Part shown: piece by piece, positions 49,333-58,489 of the stretch | Numbering within the stretch: the first letter of the stretch is position 1 | Layout of the letters: each line of letters opens with the position of its first letter | Source: Allobranchiibius huperziae | GTDB lineage: Bacteria > Actinomycetota > Actinomycetes > Actinomycetales > Dermatophilaceae | DNA length: 64,000 nucleotides | Assembly (NCBI RefSeq): GCF_013410455.1 | Contig: NZ_JACCFW010000001.1 | Span: forward strand, 2,558,929-2,622,928 | Direction: 5' to 3' | The notes under the pieces: model-generated | Told to the model about the DNA's origin: nothing | The model's database searches: none | Seen by the model: the letters and a program-made list of their open reading frames with translations, nothing else | Made by a program: the position numbers and the translations under genes

Positions 49333-50325
49333 TCAGTAGGTGATGGTGACCGAGCCGTTAGTGGCCGTGGTGTTCGCCGCGGCGTTGTTAGCGTTGGTAA
49401 TAGTGGTGCCGGAGACACCAGCACCGCCGACGTAGTTGCTGCCACCGGCGCCGGCTCCACCGAAGAGCGCATAGCTCGTCCCCGTGATGACCGCACCCGC
49501 GCCGCCACCGCCCCCGGCATAACCGCCTCCACCACCGCCACCGCAGATGTTCGTCGTGCCGGCGTTGGTCTGAGCCGGGACATAGGCGCCTGCGCCGCCG
49601 TTGCCTCCGTTGTTACCGCCGGTCGCGTTGTTTCCGCCGGCTCCTCCGACGTACCGGGTCGTCACGGTGCCGGTGCCACCATTGCCGGCAGTGCCTCCGG
49701 TCGCGCTGGTCGTGGCGCCACCGCCGACCGAGGTGTATTGGGAGTTGTCGCTGGTCAGAGTGACCGTCGTCGTGCCACCGGCAGTCCCGGTATTACCACC
49801 GAGACCGGTTGCTCCGGTGTACCCGGTAAGTGAGTATGCGCCCGCACCGCCACCGCCGCCGGCCGCGACCAGGACGACGTTCGCAGAGGTGAGGATCGCG
49901 CTGCCACCGCCGCCACCTCGACCTCGGTCATTGGTGCCCAGAGCTGTGGAAGACGAGCCGCCGTTGCCGTACCCGGCCCCACCGACCCCCAGGGCGGCAC
50001 CAGCTGCACCGACGACGACCGTCAGAGTCGTTGCGGTCGTTCCGGCGAGCGCAAGTGTGCCCGTGATGGAGGCACCGGAACCGCCGGCCACAGTGGTCGA
50101 GCTCGCGCCACCCGCGCCCACGACCGTGAACGTCGCGGACTTGTTGCCTGCGGGGATGGTGTAGGTGGTGCTGCCCGGGGTCGTGAACTGTCTTGTCACG
50201 GGCGGGCTCGCGGCCATCGCCGGAGCCGCAGCCCCCACGGCAATTACGGGCACCGTCCAGATGAGACCACCTGCGACGGCCCGACGGGATGGTCCGCGAT
50301 GAACGCCGGCCCCCGACTTGTCCAC
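49333..50325 (-). CDS. Secreted glycine-rich protein, unknown function
   Basis: 330 residues from the GTG at 50325, which has GGAAGGA seven bases upstream; the frame is open to 50379. The N terminus has Arg-Arg (14-15) before a hydrophobic stretch and AMA near 36-38, a Tat- or Sec-type signal. The mature part is dominated by Gly, Ala, Thr and Asn with runs such as GGGGGAG and one CGGGGGGG. It looks like a repetitive all-beta or glycine-loop surface protein, similar in style to PE-PGRS tails or adhesive proteins, without a recognised domain. Third codon positions include many A/T, unlike neighbours. Confidence 0.85.
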   Translation of the reverse strand: MDKSGAGVHRGPSRRAVAGGLIWTVPVIAVGAAAPAMAASPPVTRQFTTPGSTTYTIPAGNKSATFTVVGAGGASSTTVAGGSGASITGTLALAGTTATTLTVVVGAAGAALGVGGAGYGNGGSSSTALGTNDRGRGGGGGSAILTSANVVLVAAGGGGGAGAYSLTGYTGATGLGGNTGTAGGTTTVTLTSDNSQYTSVGGGATTSATGGTAGNGGTGTVTTRYVGGAGGNNATGGNNGGNGGAGAYVPAQTNAGTTNICGGGGGGGYAGGGGGAGAVITGTSYALFGGAGAGGSNYVGGAGVSGTTITNANNAAANTTATNGSVTITY

Positions 50326-50540
50326 GATCGTTCCTTCCACAGCTTTGAGAAGTTCCCCGGTCGAACGGTCATGGCCCACGCAAGCGTGTCACAGCCATCG
50401 CGCAATCAGCGATTCCAGTGCGCATCAGACATCATTCGTCACACCGCTCACGCCGGATTGGATCCCAGGGGTGTGCGGTGGATCACCCTCGCCTGCGCCG
50501 GTGGTCGGGAGTTGACTATCCCGGTCGGGGGCAGCGAAGA

Positions 50541-50596
50541 CACCGAGGGGCGGGAAAATACCGTCACCTTTCGACGGTTTTCCCCACCCCTCGGTG
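50541..50596. terminator. Long terminator hairpin after the aldo/keto reductase
   Basis: About 24-bp stem with one bulge (CACCGAGGGG.. / ..CCCCTCGGTG), loop ACCTTTC. It lies 18 bases past the aldo/keto reductase stop. No gene was recognised in the rest of the 289-base gap 50326-50614. Confidence 0.8.
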
Positions 50597-50614
50597 GCGT
50601 GGTGCTGCGGTCGG

Positions 50615-51463
50615 TCAGTTGAACTCGGCGGGGTCGGGGCCGACCCGACCACCCTGGTCCAGCCGCGCGATCGTGCTCATGTCATCGGCGTCCAGCTCGA
50701 AGCCGAAGATGTCGAAGTTCTCCTTGATCCGCGACGGCGTCACCGACTTGGGGATGACGACGTTGCCGATCTGGATGTGCCAACGCAGGATCGCCTGAGC
50801 GGGCGAGACCCCCAAGGTGTCGGCGATCTTGCCGATGGTCGCGTCCTTCAGCAGCTCGCCGCCCTGGGCCAGCGGGCTCCACGCCTCGGTCACGATGTCG
50901 TGGGTCGCGTGGAAGTCGCGCAGCTCCTGCTGCTGCAGGAGCGGGTGCAGCTCCACCTGGTTGATGGCCGGGTACTCCCCCAGCTCGTCGTACACCCGCT
51001 GCAGGTGCTCGATGTTGAAGTTGCAGACGCCGGCGACCTTGATGCGGCCGTCGTCGCGCAGCTTCAGCAGCGCGCGGAACGTGTCGACGTAGGTGTCGTG
51101 CTTCGGGGTCGGCCAGTGGATCAGGTAGAGATCCGGCTCGGAGCCGAGCTTGGCGGCGGAGGCGTCGAACGCCTTCAGCGTCTTGTCGTAACCCTGGTCG
51201 TCGTTCCAGACCTTGGTGGTCAGGAAGATCTCGTCGCGGGGTACGTCGGTCGCGGCGAGCGCGCGGCCCACGCCGTCCTCGTTGCCGTAGATGCGCGCGG
51301 TGTCGAGCGAGCGGTAGCCCACCTCGAGCGCCGACGCGATGGCGGGCGGGGTGTCCTCGTCGTCCACCTGGAAGACGCCGAACCCCAGCTGCGGGATCGG
51401 GGTGGTGCCGGTAGCGGCGCGCAGGGCGACCTCGGGAACTGCAGTGCTGGTTGTGTCCGTCAT
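50615..51463 (-). CDS. Aldo/keto reductase
   Basis: 282 residues, NADPH-dependent TIM-barrel reductase. [10 protein letters not shown], catalytic Asp and Tyr in [18 protein letters not shown], Lys in FLTTKVWN, and the C-terminal cofactor motif [15 protein letters not shown]. Resembles 2,5-diketo-gluconate reductase-type members; physiological substrate unknown. The ATG at 51463 is preferred to one eight codons upstream. Divergent from the biotin carboxylase gene. Confidence 0.93.
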   Translation of the reverse strand: MTDTTSTAVPEVALRAATGTTPIPQLGFGVFQVDDEDTPPAIASALEVGYRSLDTARIYGNEDGVGRALAATDVPRDEIFLTTKVWNDDQGYDKTLKAFDASAAKLGSEPDLYLIHWPTPKHDTYVDTFRALLKLRDDGRIKVAGVCNFNIEHLQRVYDELGEYPAINQVELHPLLQQQELRDFHATHDIVTEAWSPLAQGGELLKDATIGKIADTLGVSPAQAILRWHIQIGNVVIPKSVTPSRIKENFDIFGFELDADDMSTIARLDQGGRVGPDPAEFN

Positions 51464-51542
51464 GTCTGGTCCAACCGCGGGTCCCACCGCGGTATGCCCG
51501 CGCGTCTCATCACCCGGACGACCCGTGTGATCCCCGTCCCAC

Positions 51543-51548
51543 TAGAGT
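51543..51548 (+). promoter_or_regulatory. -10 box of the biotin carboxylase gene
   Basis: TAGAGT, 8 bases before the ATG at 51557. Confidence 0.5.
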
Positions 51549-51556
51549 CCGGGACC

Positions 51557-53329
51557 ATGGCTGCTGTCGAGAAGGTGCTGATCGCCAACCGGGGGGAGAT
51601 CGCCGTACGCATCGCGCGCGCGTGCAAGGACGAGGGCATCGCGTCGGTCGCGGTGTACGCCGATCCGGACCGTGACGCGTTGCACGTGCAGGTCGCCGAC
51701 GAGGCACATGCCCTCGGCGGCGCGACTCCCGGTGAGTCCTATCTGGTGCAGGAGAAGCTGCTCGAGGTCGCGCGTACCTCGGGCGCCGACTCCGTCCACC
51801 CCGGCTACGGCTTCCTCGCCGAGAACGCCCACTTCGCCCAGGCCGTCATCGACGCCGGGCTGACCTGGATCGGCCCGTCGCCGCGGGCCATCGACTCCCT
51901 CGGCGACAAGGTGAAGGCGCGCCACATCGCGACCGCCGCGGGCGCGCCCCTCGTGCCCGGCACGAAGGAGCCCGTCAACGACGCCGACGAGATCGTCGCG
52001 TTCGCGCAGGAGCACGGCCTGCCGATCGCGATCAAGGCGGCGTACGGCGGTGGCGGGCGCGGCCTGAAGGTCGCCCGCACCATCGAGGAGATCCCCTCGC
52101 TCTTCGAGTCGGCAGTGCGCGAGGCCGTCTCGGCGTTCGGGCGCGGCGAGTGCTTCGTCGAGCGGTTCCTGGACAAGCCGCGGCACGTGGAGACCCAGTG
52201 CCTGGCCGACGCGAACGGCAACGTCGTGGTCGTCTCGACCCGTGACTGCTCGCTGCAGCGCCGCAACCAGAAGCTCGTGGAGGAGGCGCCCGCGCCGTAC
52301 CTCACCGACGAGCAGCACGCGGAACTGCTGCGCGCGTCCAAGGACATCCTGCGCGCCGCCGGCTACCAGGGGGCGGGCACCTGCGAGTTCCTCGTGGGCC
52401 AGGACGGCGTCATCAGCTTCCTGGAGGTCAACACCCGCCTGCAGGTCGAGCACCCGGTCTCCGAGGAGGTCACCGGCGTCGACCTGGTGCGCGAGCAGTT
52501 CCGACTCGCCCGCGGCGAGGAGCTGGGGTACGACGACCCCGAGCCGCGCGCCCACTCCTTCGAGTTCCGGATCAACGGCGAGGACGCCGGTCGCGGCTTC
52601 CTGCCCGCGCCGGGCACCGTGTCCCGCTTCGAGGCGCCGAGCGGCCCGGGCGTCCGGGTCGACTCCGGCGTGACGAGCGGCGACGTCATCGGCGGCGCCT
52701 TCGACTCGATGCTCGCCAAGCTCATCGTCACCGGCGCGACGCGGCAGCAGGCGCTCGAACGCTCCCGCCGCGCGCTGGAGGAGATGGTCGTCGAGGGCAT
52801 GCCGACCGTGCTGCCCTTCCACCGCAAGGTCGTCAGCGACCCGGCGTTCGCGCCCGAGGGCGACACGCCGTTCACCGTGCACACCCGGTGGATCGAGACC
52901 GAGTTCGACAACGACATCCCGGCGTACGACGGTCCGGCGGCCGAAGCGACCGAGACGGCCCCGCGCCAGCAGCTCGTCATCGAGGTCGGCGGCAAGCGGG
53001 TCGAGGTCTCGCTGCCGGGCGACCTGCAGCTGGGTGGCGGCGGCGGCGCTGCTCCGGGCCGGGCGAAGGCGCCCAAGCGCAGCCGTTCCGGCGGCGGTGG
53101 CGCTGCCGCGGGTGGCGATGCGCTCACCGCGCCCATGCAGGGCACCATCGTCAAGGTGGTCGCCTCCGACGGCGACACCGTCGCGACCGGCGACACGGTC
53201 GTGGTGATCGAGGCCATGAAGATGGAACAGCCGATCACCGCGCACAAGGACGGCACCATCTCCGGCCTCACGGCCGAGATCGGCCAGACGGTCACGTCCG
53301 GCGCGGTGCTGGCCCAGATCACCGACTGA
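51557..53329 (+). CDS. accA: Acyl-CoA carboxylase alpha chain: biotin carboxylase fused to BCCP
   Basis: 590 residues. Biotin carboxylase starts [19 protein letters not shown] and has the ATP-grasp loop GGGGRGLKV and [19 protein letters not shown] Gly-rich linker (about 490-520) leads to the biotinyl domain with EAMKMEQP, where Lys555 is biotinylated. It carboxylates biotin for acetyl/propionyl-CoA carboxylase, feeding malonyl- and methylmalonyl-CoA synthesis; beta subunits are not in the window. Comparable to mycobacterial AccA3. Probably leaderless or short leader. Confidence 0.95.
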   Translation: MAAVEKVLIANRGEIAVRIARACKDEGIASVAVYADPDRDALHVQVADEAHALGGATPGESYLVQEKLLEVARTSGADSVHPGYGFLAENAHFAQAVIDAGLTWIGPSPRAIDSLGDKVKARHIATAAGAPLVPGTKEPVNDADEIVAFAQEHGLPIAIKAAYGGGGRGLKVARTIEEIPSLFESAVREAVSAFGRGECFVERFLDKPRHVETQCLADANGNVVVVSTRDCSLQRRNQKLVEEAPAPYLTDEQHAELLRASKDILRAAGYQGAGTCEFLVGQDGVISFLEVNTRLQVEHPVSEEVTGVDLVREQFRLARGEELGYDDPEPRAHSFEFRINGEDAGRGFLPAPGTVSRFEAPSGPGVRVDSGVTSGDVIGGAFDSMLAKLIVTGATRQQALERSRRALEEMVVEGMPTVLPFHRKVVSDPAFAPEGDTPFTVHTRWIETEFDNDIPAYDGPAAEATETAPRQQLVIEVGGKRVEVSLPGDLQLGGGGGAAPGRAKAPKRSRSGGGGAAAGGDALTAPMQGTIVKVVASDGDTVATGDTVVVIEAMKMEQPITAHKDGTISGLTAEIGQTVTSGAVLAQITD

Positions 53330-53350
53330 CAGCCTCTCGCCCGCGCGTAG

Positions 53351-53390
53351 GCGCGACGCAGGAAAGTGACCGCAGCGCCTACAATCCACC
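53351..53390 (-). repeat. Repeat family C, copy 3 (reverse orientation)
   Basis: Contains GCAGGAAAGTGACCGCAGCG, the complement of the CACTTTCC core of the copies at 23554 and 23605. Confidence 0.8.
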
Positions 53391-53403
53391 TGCGCGCGTG
53401 CGC

Positions 53404-53443
53404 GCGGCGCAGGAAAGTGACCGCAGCGCCGACAACCCACGCC
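53404..53443 (-). repeat. Repeat family C, copy 4 (reverse orientation)
   Basis: Same GCAGGAAAGTGACCGCAGCG core followed by CCGACAACCCACGCC; spacing to copy 3 is 53 bases, close to the 51 between copies 1 and 2. Confidence 0.8.
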
Positions 53444-53498
53444 CGGGCAGGCGGGGCAACGGCCGCAGGGACGAGGACGGTGCAGAGACGAGACAGCC

Positions 53499-54089
53499 TC
53501 AGGCGAGGCTGGAGACCACCAGGGTGAGCGTGTCGCGCAGGTAGGTCTTGCGGTCCCGCGCGGACAGCGGCAGGGACGCCACCGCGACACCCTCGACGCT
53601 GGCCACGATGCCCTGCGCCCGCCGCCGGGGGTCGGACTTGCCCGATCGCTGCACCAACTCCTCCACGACGCCGACCAGCCCGTCGCGCCAGGCCCCGGAC
53701 GCCGACCGCAGTGAGGGCGTGCGCACCGATTCCAGGTAGAGCTCGGTCATCGTGATCAGCAGATCGGGACGACCCGACCAGCGCACCACCAGTTCGACCG
53801 TCGCCTCGATGGCCGGCGCGGGGTCGCCGTTGGACTCCGGCAGCGCCTCACCCATCCGGCGTACGTCGTCGGTCAACCGCTGGGCCACGAACGCAGTCAA
53901 CGCCGTCAGCAGCGCGAGCCGCGTGCGGAAGTAGACCGAGCAGGTGCCCTCGGGCAGGTCGGCCTCCCGGTCGACGGCCCGGTGGGTGAGACCTCGCAGG
54001 CCGCCGCGGCCGACGACGGTGATCGCGGACTCCAGCAGGTGGGCCTGCCGCGCCGCCGTCCCCTCGGGGCGCCTGCTCTTCCTGGACAC
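53499..54089 (-). CDS. TetR-family regulator
   Basis: 196 residues, GTG start. The helix-turn-helix is GLRGLTHRAVDREADLPEGTCSVYFRTRLALL (about 32-63), of the subgroup with a Pro-Glu-Gly turn. Divergent from a tiny membrane-protein gene; two copies of CACTAC-N4-GTAGTG lie between them and are the likely operators. Ligand unknown. Confidence 0.9.
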   Translation of the reverse strand: MSRKSRRPEGTAARQAHLLESAITVVGRGGLRGLTHRAVDREADLPEGTCSVYFRTRLALLTALTAFVAQRLTDDVRRMGEALPESNGDPAPAIEATVELVVRWSGRPDLLITMTELYLESVRTPSLRSASGAWRDGLVGVVEELVQRSGKSDPRRRAQGIVASVEGVAVASLPLSARDRKTYLRDTLTLVVSSLA

Positions 54090-54159
54090 GCCCGCAGCCT
54101 CTCACGTCCGCCCATCGCCCCTGTGAGGCAGCACACAGGGGCCGCGCTTGCGGCAATTC

Positions 54160-54175
54160 CACTACAGGCGTAGTG
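54160..54175. promoter_or_regulatory. TetR operator copy 1, CACTAC-N4-GTAGTG
   Basis: CACTACAGGCGTAGTG, 6-bp arms, between the divergent TetR and small membrane protein genes. Confidence 0.75.
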
Positions 54176-54183
54176 TCAAGGAC

Positions 54184-54237
54184 ATGAGCACTACAGACGT
54201 AGTGATCAACAAGATCGAGACAGAGGCAGACTCATGA
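54184..54237 (+). CDS. Possible 17-residue leader peptide
   Basis: MSTTDVVINKIETEADS followed by TGA; its stop overlaps the ATG of the next gene (ATGA). The second TetR operator lies inside it. AAGGA is only one base before the ATG, so initiation would have to be weak or leaderless. It could be chance. Confidence 0.35.
   Translation: MSTTDVVINKIETEADS
54189..54204. promoter_or_regulatory. TetR operator copy 2, CACTAC-N4-GTAGTG
   Basis: CACTACAGACGTAGTG, one base different from copy 1 and 29 bases downstream. Confidence 0.75.
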
Positions 54238-54419
54238 ACGTTGTGAACATCGACCAGTTCTTCACCGGCACGATGATCATCGTCGCCGTCGCTCTCGTGG
54301 CCCTCATCGCCTGCGTCGGCACCTGGACCGTGCAGTTCTTCGCACGCAACCGCCAGCAGCGCGTCGCACAGCACAAGCCGCTGGTGACCTACTACCGCGG
54401 CCTGGCACTCGGCCACTGA
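54234..54419 (+). CDS. Small single-pass membrane protein
   Basis: 61 residues: a short polar N terminus, one membrane helix (TGTMIIVAVALVALIACVGT, about 11-30), then a basic cytosolic tail (ARNRQQRVAQHKP). AGAGG is seven bases before the ATG. No known family recognised. Regulation by the divergent TetR is strongly suggested, so it may be a small transporter modulator or stress peptide, but that is a guess. Confidence 0.75.
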   Translation: MNVVNIDQFFTGTMIIVAVALVALIACVGTWTVQFFARNRQQRVAQHKPLVTYYRGLALGH

Positions 54420-54437
54420 GCCCCCTTACTTCACCGC

Positions 54438-54472
54438 AACGGCGCACGTCCCACGACGGGACGTGCGCCGTT
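54438..54472 (+). terminator. Hairpin after the small membrane protein gene
   Basis: 15-bp perfect stem AACGGCGCACGTCCC / GGGACGTGCGCCGTT with loop ACGAC, followed by TTCGCAT. Confidence 0.8.
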
Positions 54473-54504
54473 CGCATGCCCGGACGCCGATCAGCGCCGT
54501 ACGC

Positions 54505-54562
54505 CGAGATGTGACTTCGGGAGGGTCAGTCAGCCCACAGACCCTCCGAAACCGACATCTCG
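54505..54562. terminator. 58-nt imperfect hairpin after lpdA
   Basis: CGAGATGT / ACATCTCG outer and GGAGGGTC / GACCCTCC inner stems with an internal mismatch region, 21 bases past the lpdA stop. Resembles the other long intergenic hairpins in form, not in sequence. Confidence 0.6.
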
Positions 54563-54582
54563 AAGAGGGGCGGAGGCCAGGA

Positions 54583-55980
54583 TCAGTAGTCGAGCGAGTG
54601 CAGCCGGCGCGCGGCCTCGGTGATCGACCCGGTCATCGAGGGGTAGACCGAGAACGTGGAGGACACCTGGTCGACCGTGAGCCTGTTCTGCACGGCCAGC
54701 CCGATGGGGAAGATCAGCTCCGACGCCTGCGGGGCCACCACGACCCCGCCGATGATGGTGTTGCTGCCGGGCCGGACCAGCAGCTTCACGAAACCGTCCC
54801 GGATGTTGCGCATCTTGGCGCGCGGGTTGGTCGAGAGCGGCAGCGTCACCAGCTTGGCCTCGACGCGTCCCTCGTCGACGTCGGCCTGCGAGTAGCCGAC
54901 CGTGGCGATCTCGGGGTCGGTGAAGATGTTGGCGCACACGCCGCGCAGGTTCAGCGGAGCCACCGCGTCGCCGAGGGCGTGCGCCATCGCGAGGCGCCCC
55001 TGCATGGCCGCGACGGAGGCCAGCGGCAGCACTCCCGTGCAGTCGCCGGCCGCGTACACGCCGGGCGCCGAGGTCCGCGAGACCCGGTCGACCACGATGT
55101 GGCCCGACTCGGTCATCTCGACGCCGGCCTCCTCCAGGCCGATGCCGCGCGTCTGCGGGATCGACCCGACGGCGAGCAGCACGTGCGAGCCCTCGACCGT
55201 GCGACCGTCCTCGAGCGTGACGAGGACGCCCTCGTCGGTGCGTTCGGCCGACTTGGCCCGGGACCGGTTGAGCACCTGCATCCCGCGGCGGCGGAAGACG
55301 TTCTCGATGACGAGGGCGGCATCGGCGTCCTCACCGGGCAGCACCCGGTCGCGTGAGGACACCAGCGTGACCGCGCACCCCAGGCCGAGATAGGCGTGCG
55401 CGAGTTCGGCACCGGTGACTCCCGAACCCACCACGATCAGGTGCTCGGGCAGCTCCTTGAGGTCGTAGATCTGCTGCCAGGTGAGGATCCGATCGCCGTC
55501 CGGCTGCGCCGCCGGCATCGTGCGGGGTCGGGTGCCGACGGCGATCAGGGTGACGTCGGCGGAGATCTCCTCGACGCCGTCCTCGCTCTCGACCGTGACC
55601 TTCCCCGGTGCGCTGATCCGGCCGGCGCCGCGGCAGACCCGCACCCCGGTGCCCTCGACCTGGGCGCGGATGTCGTGGCTCTGCGCCTGCGCGAGCGCCA
55701 GGATTCGCTCGTTGACCTGGATGAGGTGGGCCTCGGCGTGCTGGTCCTCACCGGCACCCTCGAAACCGACGCCGAGGCGTCCGGCGGAGGCGAAACGCGA
55801 CATGAAGTCGGAGGTGGCGATGAGCGCCTTGCTGGGCACGCAGTCGGTGAGGACGGCGGCGCCGCCCATCGCCTCGTTCTCGATGACCGTGACGGAGGCA
55901 CCGGCCGCGGCGGCCACCAGTGCCGACTCGTAGCCCCCTGGTCCTCCGCCGATGATGGCAACGGTTTTCTGACGCGTCAC
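54583..55980 (-). CDS. lpdA: NAD(P)H-quinone dehydrogenase, flavoprotein disulfide reductase family
   Basis: 465 residues with FAD motif AIIGGGPGGYESALVAA (9-25), NAD motif VVGSGVTGAELAHAY and FAD motif YAAGDCTGVLPLA. The redox pair of disulfide reductases is broken: residue 42 is Ala and only Cys47 remains (MGGAAVLTDCVPSK). Lack of the disulfide is known for mycobacterial LpdA (Rv3303c), a quinone reductase. Gene order lpdA, nucleoside phosphorylase, phosphomannomutase also resembles that locus. GTG start. Confidence 0.92.
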   Translation of the reverse strand: MTRQKTVAIIGGGPGGYESALVAAAAGASVTVIENEAMGGAAVLTDCVPSKALIATSDFMSRFASAGRLGVGFEGAGEDQHAEAHLIQVNERILALAQAQSHDIRAQVEGTGVRVCRGAGRISAPGKVTVESEDGVEEISADVTLIAVGTRPRTMPAAQPDGDRILTWQQIYDLKELPEHLIVVGSGVTGAELAHAYLGLGCAVTLVSSRDRVLPGEDADAALVIENVFRRRGMQVLNRSRAKSAERTDEGVLVTLEDGRTVEGSHVLLAVGSIPQTRGIGLEEAGVEMTESGHIVVDRVSRTSAPGVYAAGDCTGVLPLASVAAMQGRLAMAHALGDAVAPLNLRGVCANIFTDPEIATVGYSQADVDEGRVEAKLVTLPLSTNPRAKMRNIRDGFVKLLVRPGSNTIIGGVVVAPQASELIFPIGLAVQNRLTVDQVSSTFSVYPSMTGSITEAARRLHSLDY

Positions 55981-56008
55981 GGGTTCATTTCACCACGCGG
56001 GACCTCGC

Positions 56009-56014
56009 TAGCCT
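56009..56014 (+). promoter_or_regulatory. -10 box of the nucleoside phosphorylase gene
   Basis: TAGCCT, 6 bases before the GTG at 56021. Confidence 0.5.
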
Positions 56015-56020
56015 GTGCCG

Positions 56021-56851
56021 GTGACGATCGCAGCCGACCTCGCAGACCCCACCACCGACCCGTTCGAGGTCGCCCGCAGCGCTGCGGAGGTGATCGCCGC
56101 GGCCACCGGGAGCCCGCACCACGACGTCGCGCTGGTGCTCGGATCCGGGTGGGGCGAGACCGCCGACCGCATCGGCGAGACGCTCGCCACCGTCGCGAAC
56201 ACCGACGTGCCGGGCTTCACCGCGGCGGCCGTCAGCGGTCACACGGGCACGATCCGATCGGTCCGGATCGGCGAGACCGACCGGCGCGCACTGGTCTTCG
56301 GCACCCGCACCCACTTCTACGAGGGGCGCGGGGTACGCGCGGTGGTGCACGGCGTACGGACGGCGGCTGCGGCGGGCTGTACGACGATCGTCCTCACCAA
56401 CGGGTGCGGCGGGTTGCGGCGTGAGTGGGCGCCCGGCACCCCGGTGCTGATCTCGGACCACATCAACCTCACCGCGACCTCCCCGATCGAGGGCGCCAAT
56501 TTCGTCGACCTCACCGACCTCTACTCTGCCCGGCTGCGCGAGCTGGCCCGCACCGTCGACCCGACGCTCGACGAGGGCGTCTACGCGCAGTTCCGCGGGC
56601 CGCACTACGAGACGCCGGCCGAGGTGCGCATGGCCGGCGTCCTCGGTGCGCAGCTGGTCGGCATGTCGACCACTCTCGAGGCGATCGCGGCACGCCAGGC
56701 CGGGCTCGAGGTGCTGGGCATCAGCCTGGTCACCAACGCCGCGGCCGGCGTGAGCGATCAGCCGCTCTCCCACGCCGAGGTGCTGGAGGCCGGACAGGCC
56801 GCCGCGGCACGGTGCGGGGCGCTGCTCGCCGACGTCGTACGGGCGATGTGA
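56021..56851 (+). CDS. Purine nucleoside phosphorylase (trimeric type)
   Basis: 276 residues. [12 protein letters not shown] (phosphate loop), [24 protein letters not shown], the purine site [16 protein letters not shown], and SLVTNAAAG. It cleaves inosine and guanosine with phosphate. The GTG at 56021 fits the leaderless promoter; a GTG two codons upstream (56015) is the alternative. One-base overlap with the phosphohexomutase gene. Called deoD/punA in relatives. Confidence 0.95.
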   Translation: MTIAADLADPTTDPFEVARSAAEVIAAATGSPHHDVALVLGSGWGETADRIGETLATVANTDVPGFTAAAVSGHTGTIRSVRIGETDRRALVFGTRTHFYEGRGVRAVVHGVRTAAAAGCTTIVLTNGCGGLRREWAPGTPVLISDHINLTATSPIEGANFVDLTDLYSARLRELARTVDPTLDEGVYAQFRGPHYETPAEVRMAGVLGAQLVGMSTTLEAIAARQAGLEVLGISLVTNAAAGVSDQPLSHAEVLEAGQAAAARCGALLADVVRAM

Positions 56852-58485
56852 TGACCGCCCTCGAGGATCAGGCCCGCGCCTGGATCGCCGACGACCCCGA
56901 CCCGCAGACCCGCGCCGAGCTGGAGCAGGTGCTGGCTGACGTGCGGTCCGGCGACGCCGATGCCGTGGCCGACCTCGAGGACCGGTTCTCCGGGCTGCTG
57001 CAGTTCGGCACCGCCGGCCTGCGCGGCGCGCTGGGTGCCGGACCGGCCCGGATGAACCGCGTCGTGGTGCTGCGAGCGGCAGCCGGCCTCACGGCGTACC
57101 TGCAGGAGGAGCGCGGCGCACCGGACGTGACCGTGGTGATCGGGTACGACGCCCGCCACAACTCCGACGTCTTCGCCCGGGACACCGCCGCGGTGGTCGT
57201 GGCGGCTGGGGGCCACGCGATGGTGCTGCCGCATCCGCTGCCGACACCGGTGCTGGCGTTCGCGATCCGCGACCTCGGCGCGGACGCCGGCGTCATGGTC
57301 ACCGCGAGCCACAACCCGCCGCAGGACAACGGTTACAAGGTCTACCTCGGCGACGGCAGCCAGATCGTGTCGCCGGTCGACGAGCAGATCGCCGACGCCA
57401 TCACGGCGGTGCCCGACGCCGCGTCCGTGCCCCAGGCGCAGGACGGCTGGCAGACCCTCGACGACGGGATCGTGGCGGACTACCTCGATTCCGTATCCCG
57501 CGTCGTCGCCCCCGGCGGCCCGCGCGCACTGCGGATCGTGCACACCGCGCTGCACGGCGTGGGGTCGCAGGTGGCCCGAGATGCGTTGGCGCGCGTGGGT
57601 TTCCATGATGTGTACTCGGTCGCCGAGCAGGAGTCGCCCGACCCCGAGTTCCCGACGGTGGCGTTCCCCAACCCCGAGGAGCCCGGCGCGATCGACCTCG
57701 CGCTCGACCTGGCCCGCGAGGTCGATGCGGACCTGGTCATCGCCAACGATCCCGACGCCGACCGGTGCGCCGTCGCGGTGGCCGACTCCGACGGGTGGCG
57801 GATGCTGCGCGGCGACGAGGTCGGCGCGCTGCTCGGCGACCATCTGCTGCGCCGGGACTGGCCGGTCGACGCGGTGATGGCCAACTCGATCGTCTCCTCG
57901 CGGCTGCTCGCCGCGATGTGCGCGGCGCACGGCGTGCGGCACGAGCAGACGCTGACCGGGTTCAAGTGGATCAGCCGCGTGCCGGGCCTGGTCTACGGCT
58001 ACGAGGAGGCTCTCGGTTACTGCGTCGACCCGACCCAGGTGCGCGACAAGGACGGCGTCAGCGCGGCTCTGCTGATGGCGGAGTACGCCGCGTCGCTCGC
58101 CAGCCGCGGCGCCACCCTGCTGGACGCGCTCGACGACTTCGCCGCGACGTACGGCCACCACCTGACCGACAGCTTCTCGGTGCGGGTGCAGGACCTCGCG
58201 CTGATCGGCGACGTCATGGCGCGACTGCGCGCGACCCCGCCGAGCAGCGTCGGCGGCCAACGGGTCGCGTCCGTCGAGGATCTGGCGCGCGGTGACGGCG
58301 GCCTGCCGCCCACGGAGGGGCTGCGCTACCTGCTCGACGACGACACGCGCGTGATCGTGCGGCCGAGCGGCACCGAGCCCAAGCTGAAGGTCTACCTGGA
58401 GGCGATCGACGCCGACCGGGCGAGCGGCGAGCGCAGGCTCGCGGCCATCCGTGCGGAGATGGAGCGCCTGACCGCCCCGGCGTGA
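56851..58485 (+). CDS. Phosphomannomutase/phosphoglucomutase-like phosphohexomutase
   Basis: 544 residues, alpha-D-phosphohexomutase family, long form. FGTAGLRGALGAGPARMN, the phosphoserine loop VTASHNPP with Ser153, metal loop NDPDADRCAVA, sugar-binding GYEEALGYCVD and phosphate-binding RPSGTEPKLKVYLEA. With the upstream phosphorylase and deoC 670 bases downstream it may act as phosphopentomutase; mycobacterial relatives are annotated PmmB. Substrate not settled. Confidence 0.93.
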   Translation: MTALEDQARAWIADDPDPQTRAELEQVLADVRSGDADAVADLEDRFSGLLQFGTAGLRGALGAGPARMNRVVVLRAAAGLTAYLQEERGAPDVTVVIGYDARHNSDVFARDTAAVVVAAGGHAMVLPHPLPTPVLAFAIRDLGADAGVMVTASHNPPQDNGYKVYLGDGSQIVSPVDEQIADAITAVPDAASVPQAQDGWQTLDDGIVADYLDSVSRVVAPGGPRALRIVHTALHGVGSQVARDALARVGFHDVYSVAEQESPDPEFPTVAFPNPEEPGAIDLALDLAREVDADLVIANDPDADRCAVAVADSDGWRMLRGDEVGALLGDHLLRRDWPVDAVMANSIVSSRLLAAMCAAHGVRHEQTLTGFKWISRVPGLVYGYEEALGYCVDPTQVRDKDGVSAALLMAEYAASLASRGATLLDALDDFAATYGHHLTDSFSVRVQDLALIGDVMARLRATPPSSVGGQRVASVEDLARGDGGLPPTEGLRYLLDDDTRVIVRPSGTEPKLKVYLEAIDADRASGERRLAAIRAEMERLTAPA

Positions 58486-58489
58486 CGCG

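Noticed and set aside
51542-53590. A 682-codon minus-strand frame opposite the biotin carboxylase
   Set aside because: Shadow frame. The CRRCGHF-like peptide motif repeated in it is just the translation of repeat family C.
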